64,000 bases of DNA from Phenylobacterium aquaticum (lineage in GTDB: Bacteria; Pseudomonadota; Alphaproteobacteria; Caulobacterales; Caulobacteraceae): the NCBI RefSeq assembly GCF_022695515.1, contig NZ_JALDPT010000001.1:248001-312000 (forward strand), read 5' to 3'. The notes below the pieces were generated by a model that was not told the origin of the DNA, searched no databases, and saw only the letters and a program-made list of their open reading frames with translations. A program made the translations under genes and the position numbers. The number at the start of each line of letters is the position of its first letter. Within the stretch, counting starts at the first letter, position 1. This document shows, piece by piece, positions 1-8,401 of this stretch.

Positions 1-1266
1 CTTCGGCACCTCGACGTCGGCCACGGCGCGGCCATAGCGGCCGCCGACCTCGGCGCCCTCGTCGTCGTCTTCCTCGTCCTCGATCTCTTCCGGCAACTCG
101 CTCGCCGGCAGCGGGACCGAGTAGAAGCTCGCCGCGAAGCCGTAGTCCGACCCGGCCGGCGACAGGATCACCGCGCCGATCTTGCAGCGGCTGAGCGGCG
201 CCCCGGCGACGGCGGCCATGGCGCTGACCAGGGGGCCGAAGGCGCTGGGCGCATCGTCCGCCTGCGGATCGACGTCCTGCAGGTCGGACGACAGCTGCGT
301 GACCCGGTAGTTGGCGTCGTTCAGCGCCGTGGTCTGCGCCTCGGTCAAGTCCGGACGGTAGACATAGGGGAGGCGGGAAAAGCCCGCGGGCGCGCCGAAG
401 TCGCCGTCGTCACCGAGATAGACCGCCAGGCCCTCCGCCTGCAGATGCGCCACGATGGGCTGAACGCGCTCGCGCCAGGCCGCGGACAGGATCTCCGGAT
501 CGAGCAGGGCGTCGGGGAGTTCGGCGAACAGGTCCGAGCTGACCCGGCCGCCGGCGGCGACGTAACGATCCATGCCCACGAGGGTGAAGCGCGGGTCGTC
601 GACCGTGACGCGGCCGCGGGTCACTAGGCCCTTCAGCTGGTAGTCCTGGAAATAGCCGTCGAGCGCGGTCTGGGCGATTTCGGCCTGCTGCTTCTTGTCG
701 CCGATGCGCGCGAACAGGCGGACCTGCTTCAAGGTCAGCTTGCCGGCGCGCAAGGCCTTCAGCACGTTGGGATGGACGGCCGCCAAGGCCTCCAACCGCT
801 TGATCTCCAGCTCGGCGTAGCCCAGGGCCGCGGCGATGGCCCCGGTGTCCAGCTTGGTCTTGCGCAGCTTGCCGATGGCGGTGATCACGTCGGCGATGTG
901 AACCGGAGCGTGCTCGGTCGCCGGCAGCATCACGCCGGCCACTTGTTGGGCCTTGGTCTCGGCCAGCAGGCAGTCGACCTCATAGTCGTCGGTGACCTCG
1001 CCGCGCTCGGCCAGCAGCAGCAGGCCGAAGCGCCGGCGACGGCCGTCCAGCGCCATGTAGCGCTGCTCGCCCTTCCGGCCGGGCCGCACGATCGGCGGGA
1101 TCACCACGCCGGCGGCCAGGATGGTGTCGGCGAGCTGGGGCACGCCGTCGTCGGCGGGCTCCTTGAAGCGGAGGTTCTCCGGCGCAAGGCCAAGGTCGCC
1201 GAGGCGGACCTTGATCGAAGTCATTGGGGTCGGCGTCGCGGCCGGGACGGTCTGGGTGTCGGTCAT
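1..1266 (-). CDS. ParB/RepB-like partition or nuclease-domain protein (C-terminus cut by window edge)
   Basis: The frame is open from the ATG at 1266 to the window edge, giving 422 codons without a stop. Residues of about 18-105 look like a ParB N-terminal domain: a pattern of the type 'VRLGDLGLAPENLR', then 'GVVIPPIVRP' and a basic box 'ALDGRRRRFG' at the place of the ParB catalytic/CTP-binding motif. A helical middle follows, and an acidic stretch rich in Glu and Asp lies near residue 395. GGAG sits about 11 bases before the ATG. Such proteins are common on conjugative elements next to a toprim gene, as here (the toprim stop is 31 bases from this start). A role in element maintenance or partition is inferred; no parA is in view. 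Confidence 0.8.
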   Translation of the reverse strand, partial: MTDTQTVPAATPTPMTSIKVRLGDLGLAPENLRFKEPADDGVPQLADTILAAGVVIPPIVRPGRKGEQRYMALDGRRRRFGLLLLAERGEVTDDYEVDCLLAETKAQQVAGVMLPATEHAPVHIADVITAIGKLRKTKLDTGAIAAALGYAELEIKRLEALAAVHPNVLKALRAGKLTLKQVRLFARIGDKKQQAEIAQTALDGYFQDYQLKGLVTRGRVTVDDPRFTLVGMDRYVAAGGRVSSDLFAELPDALLDPEILSAAWRERVQPIVAHLQAEGLAVYLGDDGDFGAPAGFSRLPYVYRPDLTEAQTTALNDANYRVTQLSSDLQDVDPQADDAPSAFGPLVSAMAAVAGAPLSRCKIGAVILSPAGSDYGFAASFYSVPLPASELPEEIEDEEDDDEGAEVGGRYGRAVADVEVPK

Positions 1267-1296
1267 CGGGGTCAGGCTCCAGCGCCTGGGCGAGGG

Positions 1297-2259
1297 TCAT
1301 CCTGCCCCTGGGCGCACCCGCCCCATCCCTTCCTCCCTCCTTTGGCCCCTCAGGTCCCGGACAGGATCGAAGAGCCCCGCGGCTTCGGCCTCGTTCCAAT
1401 CCCCAAATCCTACCGGCGGCAGGGCGACCCGGGCCTTCAGGCCGGCGGCCGCCAGGCCCGCCCGCAACTGCTCGGCAGACGCCTCGCCATCAAGGCCGCG
1501 ATCGGCGGCGATCAACACCTCGCGCACGCCCTCAGGCGGGCGCCAGCGGCGTAGGTTGCGGGTCGACATCAGCGCCCAGGCCGGCAGGCCAAAGCGCGCG
1601 CTGGCCGAGAGCGTCGTGAACAGGCCCTCGCCGACCAGCAACTGCGGCGCGGCCGGATCGAGCCGGACCGCGCAGCTGGCCGGCGACGGCCCCACGGTCT
1701 TGCGGCTCAGGCGCAGGTCGATCGCGCGACGGGCGTTCGGGGCCAGATAGGTGACCTCGACGGCGGTGAACGCGCCGTCCTTGTCGCTGATCGCCGCCAG
1801 CAGGGCCGGCCGATGATGCCGGCTCTCGGCATAGGCCGAGACGGGCGTCTGGCCACCGTGGCGCAGCACCTCCGGGCCGGGCAGGAGGCGGCTGATCCCC
1901 CGCTGGGCGCAATGACGCGCCGACAAGGTGCCGGCCAGCGGCCGGCCCGCCTCCCAGATCCGCAAGGCGGCCTGGCGCCGTTCGAGCCCGGTCGCGCCTG
2001 CGGCGGCCGCCTGAGCCCGCCGCGACTGGGAGAGGCTGGTCGGCGCATTGTGCGCGTCGACCAGGCCCTCGCCGCGCAGGTAGTCGAGGATCTCCTTCCA
2101 GTCGCCGCCGCCGAAGGTGTGGACGATCACCCGGCCTTCCCGCAGCAGCAGCGAGACCGAGCGGTCGGCGGCGCTGTGGCCCGGCGCGGGAATGTTGGCC
2201 CGCATGCCGCGATCATAGAGATCGCCGCCCAGGGCCTGGACGATGGGTTTCAAGGACAT
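1297..2259 (-). CDS. Toprim domain protein, primase-like (DUF7146 type)
   Basis: This 320-residue protein begins at an ATG with a good AGGAGG seven bases upstream; the frame is open further upstream but without coding character. The N-terminus has the segment 'PAPGHSAADRS', which matches the pattern that in relatives follows a zinc-binding Cys; here the Cys is not seen. The C-terminal half carries toprim hallmarks: 'LLVGEGLFTT' with the conserved Glu and 'VLIAADRGLDGEA' with an Asp-x-(n)-Asp pair. Proteins of this kind are found on plasmids and integrative elements and are thought to act in DNA priming after transfer. It is probably co-transcribed with the downstream ParB-like gene (31 bp gap). 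Confidence 0.82.
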   Translation of the reverse strand: MSLKPIVQALGGDLYDRGMRANIPAPGHSAADRSVSLLLREGRVIVHTFGGGDWKEILDYLRGEGLVDAHNAPTSLSQSRRAQAAAAGATGLERRQAALRIWEAGRPLAGTLSARHCAQRGISRLLPGPEVLRHGGQTPVSAYAESRHHRPALLAAISDKDGAFTAVEVTYLAPNARRAIDLRLSRKTVGPSPASCAVRLDPAAPQLLVGEGLFTTLSASARFGLPAWALMSTRNLRRWRPPEGVREVLIAADRGLDGEASAEQLRAGLAAAGLKARVALPPVGFGDWNEAEAAGLFDPVRDLRGQRREEGMGRVRPGAG

Positions 2260-2615
2260 GGCCAACCTCCTTTGTCCCTCAAGGGTCGCGCCGAGGCGCC
2301 CTTTCTCCCTCCTTCGGCCGCACCGCCAGGTCGGTCCCGCCATGCCAACAGGGGGCGTTGCGGGGGACCGCCCCCGCTGGAGGGGGTAGGCGCTCAAGGC
2401 TCGCCTTTGCGACTCAGGGGGAGGGCGCTCCCCCGCCCGCGCGCACGTCAAACCCACACGCGGATGTTGGCCCACTGCACAGGTCTCAACGAAGACGTTC
2501 AAAATTACGACGCCTGCCCGGCAAAACCGGGCGGGCTTTGCGTCCAGGGGCCAACCGCCTCGCGACAGAACCGTGCCTTTATGACAGGTTAAGCACGATT
2601 CAAGGGGAGCAGGCT
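2260..2615. other. 356-bp spacer between divergent island genes
   Basis: No convincing gene. It must hold the promoters of the toprim gene (leftward) and of the small gene at 2616 (rightward). A 6-bp stem (2516-2521 with 2527-2532, loop CAAAA) and one copy of the 9-mer GCGACTCAG (2409-2417), which recurs in the spacer upstream of the replication gene, are the only structures I noticed. Confidence 0.5.
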
Positions 2616-2993
2616 TTGCCGCAGCAGATGATGGCTGAACGGGACACGGAGACGGACGCGCGCAGCGAGGAGGCCTGGGTCGTCGCGACCAACCCCGACT
2701 TTCCGATCCGCGCCCGCAACGTCAATTGGTTCCTGGAGCGCGGCGGCGCGATCAAGGAGGTCCGGCTCACCGAATCGGAAGCCGGCGAATGGAGCGTCTG
2801 GCTGCGCCTGGCCGGCCGCTCGGGCGAGCACCGCCTGGCCATGTTCAAATCGGACGAGCCCCGCACCTACCGTGACGTCGCCCGCGCCATCGCCATGTGC
2901 CGCGACGACTTCGGCTATTTCGGCCCCATCACGCTGTCGACGGACCGTCAGCCCCAGGGAATCCCTGATTTCAAGGGACCAACCGCGAGCTGA
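2616..2993 (+). CDS. Conserved-looking small soluble protein, function unknown
   Basis: About 125 residues. The best start is the TTG at 2616, because GGGGAG lies six bases before it; in-frame ATGs at 2628 and 2631 lack a well-placed ribosome site. The product is mixed alpha/beta in appearance, with a repeated aromatic-basic flavour ('[17 protein letters not shown]', '[19 protein letters not shown]', '[11 protein letters not shown]'). There is no signal peptide or membrane segment. I do not recognise the family; small single-domain proteins like this are common in the accessory part of conjugative elements. Its 3' end overlaps the end of arsH by 23 bases in convergent orientation, which suggests the ars cassette was fitted tightly against it. 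Confidence 0.55.
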   Translation: MPQQMMAERDTETDARSEEAWVVATNPDFPIRARNVNWFLERGGAIKEVRLTESEAGEWSVWLRLAGRSGEHRLAMFKSDEPRTYRDVARAIAMCRDDFGYFGPITLSTDRQPQGIPDFKGPTAS

Positions 2994-3747
2994 CGTCGAC
3001 CAAGGGCCCGCCTGTCACCTGGGCGCCCTCATGCGCCATCGCCGCCGCGGCGAGTTCGGCCTCGGCCGCGACGCGGCCATCGGCCTTCCGCTCGCTATAG
3101 CGGTCGACGAGGTAGTCGGCCCGGTCGCGGGTCAGGAGCGTGAACTTCATAAGCTCCTCCATCACGTCGACCACTCGGTCGTAGTAGGCGGACGGCTTCA
3201 TCCGGCCATCCTCCTCGAACTCCAGGTAGGCCTTCGCGACCGAGGACTGGTTGGGGATGGTGATCATCCGCATCCAGCGGCCGAGCAGGCGCAGCGTATT
3301 GACCGCGTTGAACGACTGCGAGCCGCCGCTCACCTGCATCACCGCTAAGGTGCGCCCCTGTGTCGGCCGGACGCTCCCTATCGCCAGGGGGATCCAGTCG
3401 ATCTGCGCCTTCATCACCGCGCTGATCGCCCCATGGCGTTCGGGGCTGCACCAGACCTGGCCCTCGGACCAAAGCGACAAGGCGCGGAGCTCCTGGACCT
3501 TCGGGTGATCTGGCGCGGTAGCGTCCGGCAGCGGCAGGTCGCGGGGGTCGAAGACCCGTGTCTCGGCGCCCAGACGCTGCAGGATGCGCGCCGCCTCCTC
3601 CACCAGAAGCCGGCTGAAGGAGCGTTCCCGCAAGGATCCATAGAGAAGCAGGATGCGCGGCGGGTGTGCGGCGCGGCGTTCCGGTTCGAGCCGCGGCAGC
3701 TCCGGCGGCGCGAGAAATTGCGGCTGCAGGGCGGGTAGGTCGATCAT
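2971..3747 (-). CDS. arsH: ArsH, NADPH-dependent FMN reductase of arsenic operons
   Basis: The 258-residue product has the flavodoxin-like FMN fold signature of ArsH: '[18 protein letters not shown]' (phosphate-binding loop) near residue 31, '[23 protein letters not shown]' features near 100-120 and '[15 protein letters not shown]' further on. ArsH oxidises trivalent organoarsenicals or acts as a quinone/azo reductase depending on the homologue. The start at 3747 gives the family's usual N-terminus ('LPALQPQFL'). It is transcribed away from arsR and shares the 60-bp control region with it, so it is probably under ArsR control. Confidence 0.93.
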   Translation of the reverse strand: MIDLPALQPQFLAPPELPRLEPERRAAHPPRILLLYGSLRERSFSRLLVEEAARILQRLGAETRVFDPRDLPLPDATAPDHPKVQELRALSLWSEGQVWCSPERHGAISAVMKAQIDWIPLAIGSVRPTQGRTLAVMQVSGGSQSFNAVNTLRLLGRWMRMITIPNQSSVAKAYLEFEEDGRMKPSAYYDRVVDVMEELMKFTLLTRDRADYLVDRYSERKADGRVAAEAELAAAAMAHEGAQVTGGPLVDVSSRLVP

Positions 3748-3785
3748 GGGTACTCGGCTTTCAAACGGCGTCTTTTGTCTGTCGT

Positions 3786-3809
3786 ATATTTCGTCCAGGT
3801 TTGAAATAT
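3786..3809. promoter_or_regulatory. Candidate ArsR operator between arsH and arsR
   Basis: A perfect 7-bp inverted repeat, ATATTTC at 3786-3792 and GAAATAT at 3803-3809, with a 10-bp spacer, lies in the divergent arsH/arsR region. The right arm overlaps the arsR start codon (3808-3810) and the left arm overlaps a TATATT -10-like box (3785-3790). ArsR-family repressors bind imperfect dyads of this kind. Assignment as the operator is inferred from position and symmetry. Confidence 0.65.
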
Positions 3810-4167
3810 GGAATTGAAAACCGCGATCTCCAGTCTGTCGGCCCTGGCCCATGAAGGTCGCCTGGCCACCTTCCGCATGCTGGTCCAGGCCGGTCCCGAC
3901 GGACTCGCGGCCGGCGAGATCGCTCGGCGGCTGGAGGCGGCGCCCAACAGCCTATCGGCCAATCTGAAGGTGCTTAGCCACGCCGGCCTGATCTGCTCGC
4001 GCCGGGAGGGGCGCTCGATCATCTACAGCGCCGAGTACGACCAGATGAGCCGTCTGCTCGGCTACCTCATGGAGGACTGCTGCAATGGCGCGCCGGAAAT
4101 CTGCGCCCCCTTGGCCGACGTGCTGGCGCGCACCGCCTGTTGCGTACCCGCCTCCGTCAACGCCTGA
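3808..4167 (+). CDS. arsR: ArsR-family As(III)-responsive repressor
   Basis: The 119-residue protein is a winged helix-turn-helix of the ArsR/SmtB family ('[24 protein letters not shown]', then a wing '[11 protein letters not shown]'). Cysteines at 91, 92 and 99 near the C-terminus, plus a second pair at 111-112, resemble the C-terminal As(III) site of the Acidithiobacillus-type ArsR rather than the CVC-x-C site of E. coli ArsR. No ribosome site precedes the ATG and a -10-like box lies about 18 bases upstream, so the mRNA leader is very short or absent. First gene of a five-gene operon. Confidence 0.92.
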   Translation: MELKTAISSLSALAHEGRLATFRMLVQAGPDGLAAGEIARRLEAAPNSLSANLKVLSHAGLICSRREGRSIIYSAEYDQMSRLLGYLMEDCCNGAPEICAPLADVLARTACCVPASVNA

Positions 4168-4182
4168 TCTCGGAGTCTGCCG

Positions 4183-4716
4183 ATGAGCCCGTCGAAACCC
4201 TACAATGTGCTCTTCCTGTGCACCGGCAACTCATGCCGTTCGATCATGGCCGAGGCCATCATGAACCGGGTCGGGGCCGGCAAGTTCAGGGCCTACTCGG
4301 CCGGGTCCATGCCCACGGGTAAGGTCAATGCCCACGCGCTCGCCTTGCTGAAGAAGTTCAATCACGACACCAGCGGCTTTCGCTCCAAGCCCTGGGACGA
4401 GTTCTCCCGGACCACCAATCCCGAGGCGCCGGAGCTCGATTTCGTATTCACGGTCTGCGACAACGCCGCCGGCGAGGTCTGTCCGATCTGGCCCGGCCAG
4501 CCGATGAGCGCCCATTGGGGTCTGCCCGATCCGGCCCTCGCGACCGGCAACGCTGCGGAGATCGGATTGGCCTTCGCCGACACCCACCGGATGCTCAACA
4601 ACCGCATCGGCATCTTCATCAACCTGCCGATGGCGTCGCTTGACCGGCTGTCGCTGCAAAAGCGCCTGGACGAGATCGGCAAGGCCCAGAACGCACCCGC
4701 GTCAACGGCCTCGTGA
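4183..4716 (+). CDS. arsC: Arsenate reductase, low-MW phosphatase/thioredoxin-coupled type
   Basis: The 177-residue protein has the phosphatase-loop motif C-x5-R at residues 13-19 ('LCTGNSCRS') and the LPDP acid loop near 114-117. Cys92 and Cys100 ('VCDNAAGEVCPIWPG') sit where the thioredoxin-coupled enzyme of Gram-positive bacteria has its two relay cysteines. It should reduce As(V) to As(III). Fifteen bases separate it from arsR, and its stop overlaps the next start. The operon has a second, unrelated arsenate reductase at its end. Confidence 0.93.
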   Translation: MSPSKPYNVLFLCTGNSCRSIMAEAIMNRVGAGKFRAYSAGSMPTGKVNAHALALLKKFNHDTSGFRSKPWDEFSRTTNPEAPELDFVFTVCDNAAGEVCPIWPGQPMSAHWGLPDPALATGNAAEIGLAFADTHRMLNNRIGIFINLPMASLDRLSLQKRLDEIGKAQNAPASTAS

Positions 4717-5153
4717 CCCTGGCGCCCCTCGAGCCGGCGAGCGCGGCCTTCGAAGCGTTCGAGCAGGCGCTCACCTCCGCCGGCCTTCCGACATCGGATC
4801 TCCTGGCCGAAGGCGGCCGTTACTATGTGCTACGTTGCCCCGACGGCCACGATGTCGCCTACGCCGGGCTGACGCCCCTTGGCGACGAGGCGCTCCTGAG
4901 GTCCGTCGTCGTGCCCGCCGCCAGCCGTGGCCGAGGCTTCGGCGCTGACGTCGTCGCGCGCCTCGGCGGCCTGGCGTCAACATATCATGTCCGCCGACTC
5001 TGGCTCCTGACGACAGATGCGGAGGCTTTCTTCGCGGGCCTTGGCTTTGTCGCCGTCGATCGCGGGCAAGCGCCGGCGCCCGTCACGGCGACCCGTCAGG
5101 TCTCCGACCTATGTCCTCAATCCGCGGTGTTGATGTGCCGGACCCTAGCCTAG
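4713..5153 (+). CDS. arsN2: ArsN2-like GNAT acetyltransferase
   Basis: This 146-residue GNAT protein starts at a GTG overlapping the arsC stop (GTGA), indicating coupled translation. The acetyl-CoA loop is visible as 'SRGRGFGADVV' after beta-strand 'LRSVVVP', followed by 'LWLLTTDAEAFFAGLGF', the typical C-terminal GNAT region of ArsN2. ArsN-type proteins in arsenic operons acetylate modified arsenicals or related amino-acid-like toxins; the exact substrate here is unknown. Confidence in the family is high, and in the ArsN2 subgroup moderate, based on length and operon position. Confidence 0.83.
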   Translation: MTLAPLEPASAAFEAFEQALTSAGLPTSDLLAEGGRYYVLRCPDGHDVAYAGLTPLGDEALLRSVVVPAASRGRGFGADVVARLGGLASTYHVRRLWLLTTDAEAFFAGLGFVAVDRGQAPAPVTATRQVSDLCPQSAVLMCRTLA

Positions 5154-5836
5154 AGCCGCCCCTCGAACCTTTCAGCCTCACCCGCCGCCTCGTCGCCGAA
5201 GCGCTGGGGTCGGCGCTGCTGCTGGCCATCGTCGTCGGATCCGGAATCATGGGCGAACGCCTGGCCGGCGGGAACACCGCCATCGCGCTGCTGGGCAACA
5301 CCCTGGCCACCGGCGCGGGCCTGGTGGTTCTCATCACCATCTTCGGGCCGCTGTCCGGCGCCCACTTCAATCCGGCGGTGACCCTGGTGTTCGCCGCCCG
5401 CAGGGAGCTCCCCTGGGCCGTGGCCGCCGCCTACATCGCCGTGCAGGGGCTCGGCGCCGTCCTTGGCGTTTGGGCGGCGCACCTGATGTTTGACGAGCCG
5501 ATCCTGCAGATTTCGACCAAGCTGCGCGCTGGGCCGGCCCAGGGCTTCTCCGAAGGTGTCGCCACCTTTGGCCTGATCACCACCATTCTGGGGTCGATCC
5601 GCTTTCGGCCGGACGCCACGCCGCTGATGGTCGGGCTCTACATCACCGCGGCCTATTGGTTCACCGCCTCGACGTCCTTCGCCAACCCGGCGGTCACCCT
5701 CGCGCGTAGCCTGTCCAACACCTTCGCCGGGATCGCCCCCGCCGGCGTGCCCCTCTTCATCGTCAGCCAGATGATCGGCGCCGCCATGGCGGCGACGCTC
5801 TTTGGCTGGCTCTTCGGCAAACGGTGCCCGCCATGA
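5111..5836 (+). CDS. aqpS: Aquaglyceroporin (AqpS-like, As(III) channel)
   Basis: A MIP-family channel of 241 residues with six predicted membrane helices and the two family motifs 'HFNPAVT' (about 96-102) and 'FANPAVTLARS' (about 194-204). In Sinorhizobium meliloti an aqpS gene replaces the arsenite pump in the ars operon and lets As(III) leave by its gradient. The start at 5111 overlaps arsN2 by 43 bases; an in-frame GTG at 5135 is an alternative. Its stop overlaps the next gene (ATGA). No arsB or acr3 pump is present in the operon, which fits the AqpS role. Confidence 0.88.
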   Translation: MSSIRGVDVPDPSLEPPLEPFSLTRRLVAEALGSALLLAIVVGSGIMGERLAGGNTAIALLGNTLATGAGLVVLITIFGPLSGAHFNPAVTLVFAARRELPWAVAAAYIAVQGLGAVLGVWAAHLMFDEPILQISTKLRAGPAQGFSEGVATFGLITTILGSIRFRPDATPLMVGLYITAAYWFTASTSFANPAVTLARSLSNTFAGIAPAGVPLFIVSQMIGAAMAATLFGWLFGKRCPP

Positions 5837-6240
5837 CCGATTTCCCGATCACCATCTTTCACAATCCCGCTTGCGGCACCTCACGCAACACGATCGGGAT
5901 CGTCGAAGCCGCCGGCTACGCGCCGACGGTCGTCGAGTATCTGAAGACGGGCTGGACCAGGCCACAGCTGGAGACCTTGATCAACCAGATGGGCGTCACC
6001 CCGCGCGACCTGCTGCGCGAGAAGGGCACGCCCGCCGCAGAGCTGGGCCTGCTCGAGCTGGGCGTCAGCGACGAATCGGTCCTTGAAGCAATGCTGGCGC
6101 ACCCGATCCTGGTCAATCGGCCTATCGTCGTGACGCCCCTGGGCGCGGTCCTGTCGCGCCCGTCGGAAAAGGTCCTCGAGGTCATGGATCGCAAACCCGC
6201 CCGCTTCGTCAAAGAAGACGGTGAGGTCATCAAGCTCTGA
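5833..6240 (+). CDS. arsC: Arsenate reductase, glutaredoxin-dependent (E. coli ArsC type)
   Basis: This 135-residue thioredoxin-fold protein has the ArsC signature 'IFHNPACGTSRNT', catalytic Cys14, followed by the family's helical insert and the arginines in 'HPILVNRPIVV' and 'VLSRPSEKV' that bind arsenate in relatives. It starts at an ATG that overlaps the aqpS stop; a GTG nine bases earlier is less likely. It belongs to a different fold from the phosphatase-type ArsC at 4183, so the operon carries two routes for As(V) reduction, using different electron donors. Last gene of the operon. Confidence 0.92.
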   Translation: MTDFPITIFHNPACGTSRNTIGIVEAAGYAPTVVEYLKTGWTRPQLETLINQMGVTPRDLLREKGTPAAELGLLELGVSDESVLEAMLAHPILVNRPIVVTPLGAVLSRPSEKVLEVMDRKPARFVKEDGEVIKL

Positions 6241-6300
6241 CCGCGGCCGGAGCGGCCGCCGCCAAGCCGAGCGCCATCACGAACAGAACCAGCCGCCGGA

Positions 6301-7695
6301 TCATCGCCGGTCCTTGCGCAGGGTAACGATGACCCGGTCGACGAAGACCTCGGCGACCTCGGCCGCGTGTAGGATCGCATCGACATAGTCGCGCTTGATC
6401 CGATCAGCGGCGATTTGGCTGAGGGTCGACAGGGTCAGCACCCCGTCATCGATCCCATGGAAGCCGACGCGGCTGAACCAGCTGCCGTAGGCGCCCTCGC
6501 GGACCAGACGGCGCAGGGGCTCATCGATTTTCCGCCAAACGGGGTCATCAGCGCCGGGCGCCGCCATCAAGGGCAGCGGCGGCTCGGGCGGCGGAATATC
6601 GCCCTTGGCCTTGAGCACCCGAGCGAAGTTGAGCCGCAGGTCCGGCGCGCCCCGTGGCTCGTAGGAGGCCATCCGGCCGAAATACTTGCACGGGCTGCGA
6701 ACGTCCGGGTCCTCGATCGCGATCGCCAGCATGGCGAGCGCGCGCACGCCATGCCGCTTCAGGGCCCAGGCAAAGGTCTGGTCGTTGTTGCGCTCGCGTT
6801 CGGGCAAGAGATCGTCGACGGCCGCCGCCACGCGCGCGAGGTCGGCAGGCGTCACGCTGGCTGGGTCGGCGACCGCGGCAGGCCCCACCAGCGCGGCGAT
6901 GCGGGGAGAGACCTGGAAGGCGGCCCTGAGCTCCTGGCGGACCATTTCCGCAGGCGCGGACCCCTCCGAGAAGGCGCTGGAGAAACCGCTTGCTCCCTCC
7001 GGAGAGCAAATGGCGCTGTCCTGCCGGGTGCGCTGCGGTTTGCCCGAGGATTTTTGAGCCTCTCCGTGTTCGGCGGCCGCAGGTCGCCGCTGATCAGGAT
7101 GGTGTCGCGCTGAAGGCGCGTCCTTTCCTCGTACAGAAGAACTGGCGTTCTGATGGGACTGTTCTAGGTGGGTGAATCTTGGCGCCCGGGCGGTATTTCT
7201 ATCGCTGAACACGACCGGTTCGGAATAGGCGGCCCTGCGGGCCTGAGCGGCCTCGCGGACGGCGAGATCCGCCGCCTCCAGTTCATCCAGCCGCGCCACG
7301 AGGGGAGCGAGGTCATAGGCCTCCACGCCGGCTGGCCGATTGGCGCGGGTGTAGTCGCGCACCATGAAGCCGGCGGCCTCGAGGGCGCGCCTGTGGGCCC
7401 GGGCGTTGCTCTCGGTGCAGCCCAGATAGTCGGCGATCAGGCTCGTGCCCGGCCACACCGTGGCGACATCCTGCTCCAATCGGTCCTGGTTGAGGTGCTC
7501 GACATAGAGCAGCAGGGTCATCCGCTGCTGCACGGTGAGCGTGGGCGTGCCCTTCAGCACCGCCGCGGCGATCCGCGCGACGGAGACGCCGGGCTGCCAG
7601 CGCCAGGCGCGAGCCTGTGCGCAGACCGCATCAAAGTTGGGGGCGCGCTTGGCGAAGCCTGGTCGCCAGTCGTCGCCCGATAGAGCCGTTCGCAT
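6301..7695 (-). CDS. RepC-like replication initiator with DnaA domain-I-like C-terminus
   Basis: The 464-residue protein starts like plasmid replication protein RepC: residues 50-120 form a helix-turn-helix block ('LTVQQRMTLLLYVEHLNQ', 'SLIADYLGCTESNARAHRRALEAAGFMVRDYT'). A low-complexity linker rich in Ser, Gln and charged residues follows (about 170-245). Residues of about 395-455 look like DnaA domain I: 'WRKIDEPLRRLV', 'YGSWFSRVGFHGIDDGVLTLST', 'IAADRIKRDYVDAI'. DnaA domain I recruits helicase and regulators, so this protein could link an element-specific origin to the host replisome; that is inference. No repA or repB accompanies it. Confidence 0.8.
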   Translation of the reverse strand: MRTALSGDDWRPGFAKRAPNFDAVCAQARAWRWQPGVSVARIAAAVLKGTPTLTVQQRMTLLLYVEHLNQDRLEQDVATVWPGTSLIADYLGCTESNARAHRRALEAAGFMVRDYTRANRPAGVEAYDLAPLVARLDELEAADLAVREAAQARRAAYSEPVVFSDRNTARAPRFTHLEQSHQNASSSVRGKDAPSARHHPDQRRPAAAEHGEAQKSSGKPQRTRQDSAICSPEGASGFSSAFSEGSAPAEMVRQELRAAFQVSPRIAALVGPAAVADPASVTPADLARVAAAVDDLLPERERNNDQTFAWALKRHGVRALAMLAIAIEDPDVRSPCKYFGRMASYEPRGAPDLRLNFARVLKAKGDIPPPEPPLPLMAAPGADDPVWRKIDEPLRRLVREGAYGSWFSRVGFHGIDDGVLTLSTLSQIAADRIKRDYVDAILHAAEVAEVFVDRVIVTLRKDRR

Positions 7696-8155
7696 GCCGT
7701 CCCTTCCCTCTGGGACGAGGCCGATTCACGGGCGCGAAACCGGCAGGCAAAAGACCATAGGTCTCCTGTTCGGGGCCTTGACGACGCAAAAAGCGCGCCC
7801 TAGGCTGGTCCCGATCAATCAAGCCGCTTCCACACGGCGCCTGCGATTTCCGAGAGCCTCCCGCGCCAACGGGGGGCTCTCGCCGTTTAGGGGTCTCGTC
7901 TAGGTCAAGATGAAGTCCTCTGAGGCGACCGACGCGCGCGGAAGGTCCGCCACGCGACTCAGTCGGCGATAGCGTTCAGTGAGTCTGACGATTCCTAAAG
8001 GCTTGGAATTGCACCCTTTTGCCCAAAAAGGGCCGATTCGGTCGGTTGACGCCGATCGGGAAACGAGTCCGCCGAGGTGCGACTCAGCCCGCTAGGGATT
8101 GTGGTTAGGCGTGTCCGGCCACGCCACCCGTAGTGAAAACCCGGACGAGGCGCCG
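7696..8155. other. 460-bp spacer upstream of the replication gene; candidate origin/control region
   Basis: No convincing gene. It contains a perfect 7-bp stem (CCCTTTT at 8014-8020 with AAAAGGG at 8026-8032), two direct copies of GCGACTCAG (7954-7962 and 8079-8087) and related GCCGATTCGG / GCCGATCGG blocks (about 8032-8060). Position directly upstream of a replication initiator suggests promoter, operator or oriV functions, but nothing in the sequence proves it. Confidence 0.45.
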
Positions 8156-8401
8156 CTACGACGGGGCAGGCTGCGCCTTGCGCCACGCCTGGAAACCTTT
8201 GTCCCCGTCGATGAAGGCCGCGAGGATGTGGGGCACCAGCTGCTCGAGCTCGAGGGTCTGGTCGTTGGCCTGGGCGAACGCCCGCTGGTAGTCAGCCAAA
8301 TCCACGGCGAGCTTGCCTTTCAGCTTCAAACGCAGATCGGTCGTCTTCTCCTCGAGATCGATCTTGCCCAGGGCGAGGGCGGTCTTGGCGGGGCGCGTCA
8401 T
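8156..8401 (-). CDS. DUF2274 protein, small trb-cluster companion
   Basis: An 81-residue protein starting 'MTRPAKTALALGKI', preceded by AAGGAG seven bases upstream. Small DUF2274 proteins are typically the last gene of trb clusters in this type of conjugative element, right after trbI. The middle ('KTTDLRLKLKGKLAVDLADYQRAFAQ') suggests a ribbon-helix-helix-like fold. Function unknown; a DNA-binding or regulatory role is a guess. It overlaps the preceding gene's frame by about 110 bases. Confidence 0.75.
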   Translation of the reverse strand: MTRPAKTALALGKIDLEEKTTDLRLKLKGKLAVDLADYQRAFAQANDQTLELEQLVPHILAAFIDGDKGFQAWRKAQPAPS

